Assembly: GCA_034440555.1 (NCBI GenBank)
Contig: JAWXCG010000123.1
Span: 1-11,565 of the forward strand
Source of the DNA: 0-14-3-00-62-12 sp034440555
GTDB taxonomy: Bacteria; Pseudomonadota; Gammaproteobacteria; Xanthomonadales; Ahniellaceae
Length of the DNA stretch: 11,565 bases
Reading direction: 5' to 3'
Positions 7,132-11,565 of the stretch are shown here, one piece after another (the stretch's first letter is position 1; each line of letters starts with the position of its first letter). The translations under genes were made by a program, and so were the position numbers. Under the pieces are notes generated by a model that made no database searches, was not told the origin of the DNA, and saw only the letters and a list, made by a program, of their open reading frames with translations.

Positions 7132-7277
7132 CGCCAGCCACAGCGGAGTGAGGCTCAACCAGCCCAGCACGTGCCAACGCGCAGTGGACGTCTCAAGCTT
7201 GCGCGCTGTGCACGCTGTTTGGAGCTGCCGGTAGTCACCACTGGTACCTGCTGGAAGTCACTCCGTTGTGGCGTGCG
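7132..7277. repeat. Imperfect inverted repeat encoding similar peptide tails
   Basis: Arm one (7132-7176, read on the minus strand) and arm two (7242-7277, plus strand) share two blocks in the same order: TGGYACSTGCTGG, and TCACTCCGYTGTGG. The blocks match 11/13 and 13/14 bases. They are separated by 12 nt in one arm and 3 nt in the other, a 9-nt difference that keeps the frame. Both arms encode W-H/Y-V/L-L ... T-P-L-W. This could be an old inverted duplication or coincidence. Confidence 0.35.
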
Positions 7278-7400
7278 TAAGGGTGCGATTGTGATCGCGA
7301 ATTCCAGAATGACATGCGTTTGGTCGGCCCAGCCACTGTGCGTGTCGGATAGAAACAGAACGCGAACGCCTTGCATTGGATGCATTCAATTGGATGGCAG

Positions 7401-7427
7401 AAAACTATCCGGCCCAGTAATTGGGCC
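7401..7427 (-). terminator. Hairpin downstream of the hypothetical gene
   Basis: GGCCCA (7411-7416), loop GTAAT, TGGGCC (7422-7427) forms a 6-bp stem starting 9 nt after the TAG at 7437-7439. On the minus strand it is followed, after a 6-nt spacer, by TTTT (7404-7401). The position suits a terminator, but the gap before the U-run makes it weak. Confidence 0.4.
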
Positions 7428-7436
7428 AGTGCGCTC

Positions 7437-7958
7437 CTATCGGAGTTGAGCCTCGAGTCGCGCCTTCGCTGCCCGCAACAACACGATTGAGTAGATCCTG
7501 TGAAATCTGAGCAGCAGTCGAAAAACCCACCCCAACGCATACCTGCCGGATTGCGCATCTTTGTCCGCGACCACGGCCGAACCAAAATAGAGTCGCGTGC
7601 GTGAACGATCGCCGGCAGCGTCGGGCGCAACCATAAGCCAGGACCGCGTGCGGCCCTGGAAATCGCACAGCAGCAGCTGATTCTCACAGCGGCGCTCCAC
7701 GTGCCATGCGGAAAACGAATGGATGACACCCGCGGCCAGTTGTTGCGCCTGCAAGTCGGTCGAGGGTTTCGAAGCTGCCCAGCGCAGGATCCAACGTTCC
7801 AGTTTGAACACAGGGGTGGTGTAGAAGGCGGCTACGTACTGGGCGTGCGCGACCGAGCCGGCGATTTCAGTCGTGTAACAATCCGTATAGGAACCGTTGC
7901 ACTGGTGGATAGCGAGGAGTGCACCCTCTGGCAGTGTGCAAGGCTGGATGGAGAACAA
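7437..7958 (-). CDS. Conserved hypothetical protein, possibly DUF2867/START-like
   Basis: A 173-residue protein with coherent protein-like sequence: YTDCYTTEI near residue 24, an aromatic stretch FYTTPVFKLERWILRW (about 45-60), a central QLLLCDFQGRTRSWL strand region (about 94-108), RLYFGSAVV (about 122-130), and a C-terminal helix GWVFRLLLRFHRIYS before LLRAAKARL. There is no signal peptide or clear TM segment. The closing F-H-R-x-x-S-x-x-L-L-R pattern and strand-rich middle recall DUF2867/START-like proteins, but this is only a suggestion. The start is the TTG at 7958; an in-frame TAA at 7962-7964 rules out a longer form, and no ATG or GTG occurs in the first 30 codons. No good Shine-Dalgarno is seen, so a 5' frameshift is possible. 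A terminator-like hairpin separates it from the upstream ATPase gene, so it is probably transcribed on its own. Confidence 0.65.
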   Translation of the reverse strand: MFSIQPCTLPEGALLAIHQCNGSYTDCYTTEIAGSVAHAQYVAAFYTTPVFKLERWILRWAASKPSTDLQAQQLAAGVIHSFSAWHVERRCENQLLLCDFQGRTRSWLMVAPDAAGDRSRTRLYFGSAVVADKDAQSGRYALGWVFRLLLRFHRIYSIVLLRAAKARLEAQLR

Positions 7959-8032
7959 GGATTACGCGCTCGCGTCAGGAAGGAGAAATGGACCGCAGCG
8001 CGGCCATTGGCAGCAATCGCATTGCTGATCGG

Positions 8033-8053
8033 AAAATGGTGGGTTGCACCCAC
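8033..8053 (-). terminator. Probable rho-independent terminator of the PilB/GspE-family gene
   Basis: On the minus strand GTGGGT, loop GCA, ACCCAC forms a 6-bp stem (8053-8039), followed after two bases by TTTT (8036-8033). It starts 10 nt after the TAA stop at 8064-8066. The short stem and brief U-run make it modest but well placed. Confidence 0.5.
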
Positions 8054-8063
8054 GCCACCAGCG

Positions 8064-9902
8064 TTACTCCGGCGGCGGCAACACCTCAATCACCTCACGC
8101 ACGTTGGTGATGCCGCGGGCGACAATTTCGGCAGCCGCGTAGCGTAATGGACGCATGCCGTCCTTCAATGCGAGCTGCTGGAAAGCCGGCAGGTCGAGGT
8201 TGGCGGCGATGCCTTTGCGCAGCGCCGAGGTGATCGGCATCAGTTCGTAGATCGCGCTGCGGCCAAGATACCCGGTGTGGCGACATTCGTTGCAACCCTT
8301 GGGCAGGGCGACGCGCGCCGGCTTCTTCAGGCCCAGGTTGTGCACCAGGCTCAACCATTCTTCATCGCTGATTTCGCCCACCGCCCGACAATGCGGGCAC
8401 AGGCGGCGCACCAGGCGCTGCGCGATGATGCCGTTGAGTGTGCTCTGGATCAGGTAATGCGGTACACCTAGATCCAACAGGCGCGTCACCGCCGAGGGGG
8501 CGTCATTGGTGTGCAAGGTGGATAGCACCAGATGCCCGGTGAGCGAAGCCTGCACTGCCATTTCCGCGGTGGGCAGGTCACGGATTTCGCCGACCATGAT
8601 GATGTCGGGATCTTGTCGCAGCAGGGTGCGCACACCGGCGGCAAAGGTCAGGTCGATATTGGTCTGCACCTGCATCTGGTTGAGTTCAGGCGCGATCATT
8701 TCGATCGGGTCCTCAACCGTGCAGACATTCAGATCGGGTTTGGCCAGGTATTTGAGCGTGGCGTACAACGTGGTGGTTTTACCGGAACCGGTGGGGCCGG
8801 TGACCAGCACGATGCCATGCGGCTGCTCGATCATTCCCTTCCAGACTTTCTCGTCCTTGGTGGAAAAACCGATTTCGGCAAAGGTCTTGATCACCACATC
8901 CGGATCGAAAATGCGCAACACCACTTTTTCGCCGAATGCAGTGGGCATGGTCGACAGGCGCATTTCCACTTCGCGACCACCTGGCGATCGCGTCTTGATA
9001 CGGCCATCCTGTGGACGGCGGCGTTCGGCGATGTCCAGGCGGCCAAGAATCTTGACGCGGCTGACCACGGCGATCATCACCGGTGTCGGCAGCTCGAACA
9101 CCTTGTGCAACACGCCATCAATGCGAAAACGGATCGGGCTGGTTTCGCGGCGTGGTTCCATATGGATATCACTGGCGCGTTGCTCATAGGCGTATTGCAG
9201 AAGCCAGTCGACGATGCGCACGACGTGGCTGTCTTCGGCACCCAGATCGGCGGAATTGCCCAGCTCGATCAGCTGCTCGAAGTTGGGCAGCACTTTGTTG
9301 CTGTCGCCTTCCTTGTGGTCTTTGGCGCGGCGCACGCTGCGGGTAACGCCGTAAAACTCCATCAGATAACGATTGACGTCGAGCGGATTGGCCACCACGC
9401 GCTTGATTTCACGGCGCAGCATCTGGCTCAGATCGTGCTCCCAGCGGTTATCGAAGGGCTCGCTGGTGGCAAAGGTGACGCTGGCCTCGGTGATCGCCAC
9501 GGGCAGAATGCGATAACGCGCGGCGTAGTTCGGCGCGACAATCTGGCCGACCTTGACCACTTCAATCTTGGTCGGATCAATCTTCATGTACTCAAGGCCG
9601 GCGCGTGCCGCCAACCATTCGGTCAGGGACTCCAGGCTCAGAGGCTTGCTCGGATCGCGACGGTCGCTGTATTTGGCGTTGGCGATCAGCACCAGCGGGT
9701 GCACGTCATTGCGGGCGGTGGTCTTGGCGACTTTGGTGCGCTTGGCTTCGTCGTCGGTGATCAAACCATCAGCGAGCAGCTGTGCCAGCACCTCGTCCAA
9801 CTCAAGGCGTTTGCCAGTGGAAAATCCATGCGACGTGAAGTCAGCACGTTCGTTGCCCGGATCGCGTTCGTTGATCGGCACCACTCTGGACGAAGACTTC
9901 AT
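8064..9902 (-). CDS. PilB/GspE-family secretion or pilus assembly ATPase
   Basis: A 612-residue cytoplasmic hexameric ATPase of the PulE/GspE/PilB family, which powers pseudopilus or type IV pilus assembly. The N-terminal MshEN/T2SSE_N-like domain covers about 90-185. The ATPase core has the N-terminal part of the domain from about 225 (RASDIHMEP, 242-250), Walker A GPTGSGKTT (369-377), Asp box CTVEDPIE (394-401), Walker B DPDIIMVGEIRD (431-442, E439) and His box STLHTND (461-467). A zinc-binding tetracysteine is present as CPHC (502-505) and CNEC (537-540). All catalytic elements are intact. Start: AAGGAA (9908-9913) is 5 nt before the ATG at 9902; a GTG at 9935 is less likely. No GspF/PilC, pilin or secretin gene is adjacent, so it is an orphan ATPase here. 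PilB and GspE cannot be separated from sequence alone, so no symbol is given. Confidence 0.93.
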   Translation of the reverse strand: MKSSSRVVPINERDPGNERADFTSHGFSTGKRLELDEVLAQLLADGLITDDEAKRTKVAKTTARNDVHPLVLIANAKYSDRRDPSKPLSLESLTEWLAARAGLEYMKIDPTKIEVVKVGQIVAPNYAARYRILPVAITEASVTFATSEPFDNRWEHDLSQMLRREIKRVVANPLDVNRYLMEFYGVTRSVRRAKDHKEGDSNKVLPNFEQLIELGNSADLGAEDSHVVRIVDWLLQYAYEQRASDIHMEPRRETSPIRFRIDGVLHKVFELPTPVMIAVVSRVKILGRLDIAERRRPQDGRIKTRSPGGREVEMRLSTMPTAFGEKVVLRIFDPDVVIKTFAEIGFSTKDEKVWKGMIEQPHGIVLVTGPTGSGKTTTLYATLKYLAKPDLNVCTVEDPIEMIAPELNQMQVQTNIDLTFAAGVRTLLRQDPDIIMVGEIRDLPTAEMAVQASLTGHLVLSTLHTNDAPSAVTRLLDLGVPHYLIQSTLNGIIAQRLVRRLCPHCRAVGEISDEEWLSLVHNLGLKKPARVALPKGCNECRHTGYLGRSAIYELMPITSALRKGIAANLDLPAFQQLALKDGMRPLRYAAAEIVARGITNVREVIEVLPPPE

Positions 9903-10171
9903 CGCAATTCCTTCCTCAGTAGCACGACGACTCACCTCACCGAAACGCCGGACATCCGCCTTGCGCCTTCACTGTGCATCGGCATGCTACCCCGACCGTT
10001 GATGACTGCACCGTGATGCGCGGCGCGCTGCTTGTGTCTTGCAACATTTTGCGATCGCTATTCAGAACATAGCTGCGAACCGGTGATTCAAATGTGCTTG
10101 ACCCAACACAGGGACGTGAGCGCAAGCCGCCCCGCTATACTACGCCGCTTTACTACCCATGCCACGGACCT
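9903..10171. promoter_or_regulatory. Divergent intergenic region with a -10-like box for glyQ
   Basis: These 269 bp separate the divergent ATPase and glyQ starts and must hold promoters for both. TATACT (10136-10141) is a good -10 box 30 nt before the glyQ ATG. The TTGACC at 10098-10103 is 32 nt away, too far to be its -35, and no better -35 is visible at 17 nt. No T-box, riboswitch or tRNA is recognised. Confidence 0.45.
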
Positions 10172-11062
10172 ATGACCGCCCTGACCTTTCAGCAACTGAT
10201 CCAGACGCTCAATCACTATTGGGCTGAAGCTGGCTGCGTGCTGATCCAGCCGTTTGACATCGAGGTGGGCGCTGGCACTTTTCACCCGGCGACGTTTCTG
10301 CGCGCGCTCGGGCCGGAGCCATGGCGCGCAGCTTATGTACAGCCGTCACGGCGACCGACCGATGGTCGCTACGGCCAAAACCCGAATCGCCTGCAGCATT
10401 ACTACCAGTACCAAGTGGTGCTTAAACCGAACCCGTTGAATATCCTCGACCTGTACATCGAGTCGCTGAAGGCACTCGGACTTGATCCGCTGACGCATGA
10501 CCTGCGTTTCGTCGAAGACAACTGGGAATCACCAACGCTGGGCGCCTGGGGCCTGGGCTGGGAGGTCTGGCTCAATGGCATGGAAGTCACCCAATTCACT
10601 TACTTCCAGCAAGCCGGCGGTCTGGACTGCAAGCCGGTTACCGGCGAGATCACCTATGGACTCGAGCGCCTGGCGATGTACCTGCAGAATGTTGACAACG
10701 TCTACGACCTGGTCTGGACGCGCGGCCCGCAGGGCGTAGTGACCTACGGTGATGTCTATCACCAGAATGAAGTCGAGCAGAGCACCTACAACTTTGAGCA
10801 CGCCGATACCGTGGTGCTGTTCGGCTGGTTCGATAGCTGCGAGGCGCAGGCGCTGAAGCTGGTTGGCCTGGGCCTGCCGCTTCCGGCCTACGAACAGGTG
10901 TGCAAGGCCAGCCACAGTTTCAATCTGCTGGATGCACGCCGCGCGATCAGTGTGACCGAACGCCAACGCTTCATCCTGCGCGTGCGCACGCTGTCCAAAG
11001 CGGTGGCCGAATGCTATTACGCGCAACGCGAAAAACTCGGCTTTCCCGGCCTCAAGAAGTAG
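10172..11062 (+). CDS. glyQ: Glycyl-tRNA synthetase alpha subunit
   Basis: A 296-residue alpha subunit of bacterial tetrameric (alpha2beta2) glycyl-tRNA synthetase, the class II catalytic core that activates glycine and charges tRNA-Gly in the cytoplasm. Near-invariant family sequence is visible throughout: GCVLIQPFDIEVGAGTFHPA (21-40), GPEPW, YVQPSRRPTDGRYGQNPNR, EDNWESPTLGAWGLGWEVW, ITYGLERLAMYLQ and YGDVYHQNE. Length is close to the E. coli protein (about 303). The ATG at 10172 is chosen because homologues begin about 15-20 residues before this GCVLIQP block; 26 further in-frame codons upstream (to 10094) read as non-coding and include the -10 box. The Shine-Dalgarno is weak. glyS follows after about 100 bp, as in other gammaproteobacteria. 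Confidence 0.98.
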   Translation: MTALTFQQLIQTLNHYWAEAGCVLIQPFDIEVGAGTFHPATFLRALGPEPWRAAYVQPSRRPTDGRYGQNPNRLQHYYQYQVVLKPNPLNILDLYIESLKALGLDPLTHDLRFVEDNWESPTLGAWGLGWEVWLNGMEVTQFTYFQQAGGLDCKPVTGEITYGLERLAMYLQNVDNVYDLVWTRGPQGVVTYGDVYHQNEVEQSTYNFEHADTVVLFGWFDSCEAQALKLVGLGLPLPAYEQVCKASHSFNLLDARRAISVTERQRFILRVRTLSKAVAECYYAQREKLGFPGLKK

Positions 11063-11159
11063 GGTGGATGGCCGGCAACTGCGGAGCCGGTCAAGCACTT
11101 CGAACACCAGGCAATGGTCGGTTGTACCCGCCCTGCTTCGCGCAACGAATAGAAGAGAA

Positions 11160-11186
11160 CGATGATGGACAGAGCGATGATGGACA
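11160..11186 (+). repeat. 15-bp-period duplication of the glyS start region
   Basis: CGATGATGGACA occurs at 11160-11171 and again at 11175-11186, a 15-bp period. Each copy carries two overlapping in-frame ATGs, so glyS has four candidate in-frame starts (11162, 11165, 11177, 11180). The duplication adds exactly five codons and keeps the frame. Confidence 0.8.
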
Positions 11187-11565
11187 CCAAGAACCTGTTG
11201 ATCGAACTGGGTACCGAAGAGCTGCCGCCCAAGGCGCTGGACGAATTGGCTGCGGCATTTTGTGCCGGCGTGGTCGAGGGCTTGAAGAAGCGCTCTGTCG
11301 AGTTTGATGCAGCCAGCGCGCATCCGTTGTGGTCGCCGCGCCGCCTTGCCGTGCGCATCGATGCGGTGCAGACCCAACAGCCGGACCAAACATCAGAACG
11401 GCGCGGGCCGGCGCTTAACGCCGCTTTTGATGTGGACGGTCGGCCGACCAAGGCGCTGCAGGGTTTCGCTGCATCGAACGGCTGCAGCGTCGAGCAACTG
11501 GACAAGCTGGAGACCGACAAGGGCGCCTGGTTCGTGTATCGCTCGGTCAAACCGGGCGCCGACAC
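11162..11565 (+). CDS. glyS: Glycyl-tRNA synthetase beta subunit, 5' part
   Basis: The first 130 or so residues of the beta subunit, cut by the window end; the full protein is normally about 690 residues. The beta subunit carries the tRNA-binding parts of the alpha2beta2 enzyme. Diagnostic sequence: NLLIELGTEELPPKAL just after the start, WSPRRLAVRID, RRGPALNAAFD, GRPTKALQGFA and a TDKGAW motif. The start is ambiguous among ATGs at 11162, 11165, 11177 and 11180. Homologues usually have only three or four residues before NLLIE, which favours 11177 or 11180; AGAAGAGAA (11151-11159) would serve 11162/11165. It lies about 100 bp after glyQ on the same strand, probably cotranscribed. Confidence 0.97.
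   Translation, partial: MMDRAMMDTKNLLIELGTEELPPKALDELAAAFCAGVVEGLKKRSVEFDAASAHPLWSPRRLAVRIDAVQTQQPDQTSERRGPALNAAFDVDGRPTKALQGFAASNGCSVEQLDKLETDKGAWFVYRSVKPGAD

Larger units (their letters stand above)
7059..7436. other. Gene-poor stretch, possibly decayed coding sequence
   Basis: No supportable gene is seen in these 378 bp. The minus strand has a start-less open stretch (7111-7257) ending in a hydrophobic tail that includes LSLTPLWLAMAAMVF. The plus strand has a similar open tail ending LEVTPLWRA before the TAA at 7278. Other short frames look like noise. Loss of coding signal beside a TM-like tail suggests remnants of a former membrane-protein gene. Confidence 0.35.

Noticed and set aside
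7155..7385. Minus-strand frame beginning like a metallophosphoesterase (VRVLFLSDTHSG)
   Set aside because: Only this short piece resembles the family. The rest of the 76 codons shows no further phosphoesterase motif, so it is taken as chance.
8532..10016. A 494-codon open frame on the plus strand opposite the PilB/GspE-family gene
   Set aside because: It is exactly antisense to a gene with intact Walker A, Walker B and tetracysteine motifs. The translation has no recognisable domain; high GC removes stops from the opposite strand.
10098..10141. TTGACC and TATACT as a sigma-70 promoter pair for glyQ
   Set aside because: The spacer is 32 nt instead of about 17. Only the -10-like box is kept.
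9903..10171. T-box or glycine riboswitch in the glyQ leader
   Set aside because: The likely leader is only about 25 nt and no T-box or glycine-riboswitch core is visible. T-boxes also belong mainly to Firmicutes.
10529..11389. A 286-codon minus-strand frame across glyQ and glyS
   Set aside because: It is antisense to two near-invariant housekeeping genes and has no family resemblance.

Overview
The window looks like a GC-rich gammaproteobacterial chromosome, most likely Lysobacterales (Xanthomonadales) or a close relative. The evidence is glyQ followed by glyS, a PilB/GspE-family ATPase next to glyQ, a DUF3617 protein, a short iron-permease-family membrane protein, and an ECF sigma factor of the TIGR02999/ECF43 type paired with a Ser/Thr kinase. 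No tRNA, rRNA, CRISPR array or complete insertion sequence was seen.

Layout. (1) Positions 1-5346, minus strand, transcribed right to left: an ECF sigma factor, a membrane-anchored Ser/Thr protein kinase with C-terminal TPRs, then a large secreted RCC1-type repeat protein whose C-terminus lies beyond base 1. The RCC1 frame has no stop inside the window and was read directly from the sequence. (2) Positions 5347-6782, plus strand: a small single-TM protein, a DUF3617 exported protein and an iron-permease-family membrane protein. (3) Positions 6783-7436: a poorly coding, probably decayed stretch with one doubtful small ORF and an imperfect inverted repeat. (4) Positions 7437-9902, minus strand: a conserved hypothetical protein and an orphan PilB/GspE-type ATPase, each with a terminator-like hairpin downstream. 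(5) Positions 10172-11565, plus strand: glyQ and the 5' part of glyS, the two subunits of tetrameric glycyl-tRNA synthetase.

How the genes may work together. The most interesting unit is sigma-kinase-RCC1. In the sigma factor, region 2.2 carries DATG where ordinary ECF factors have an acidic DAED-like motif. A threonine therefore sits where a core-binding acidic residue is expected. This matches the known ECF43 scheme (EcfP/PknT of Vibrio parahaemolyticus), in which a partner kinase phosphorylates that region to switch the sigma factor on. Here the kinase has all catalytic motifs, one TM helix and a TPR region predicted to be periplasmic. The next gene encodes an exported protein with at least fourteen cysteine-paired RCC1 repeats. 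A plausible but unproven model is an envelope-sensing circuit in which the RCC1 protein is a target, ligand or partner of the TPR sensor. The rest of the window is housekeeping or poorly known accessory genes.
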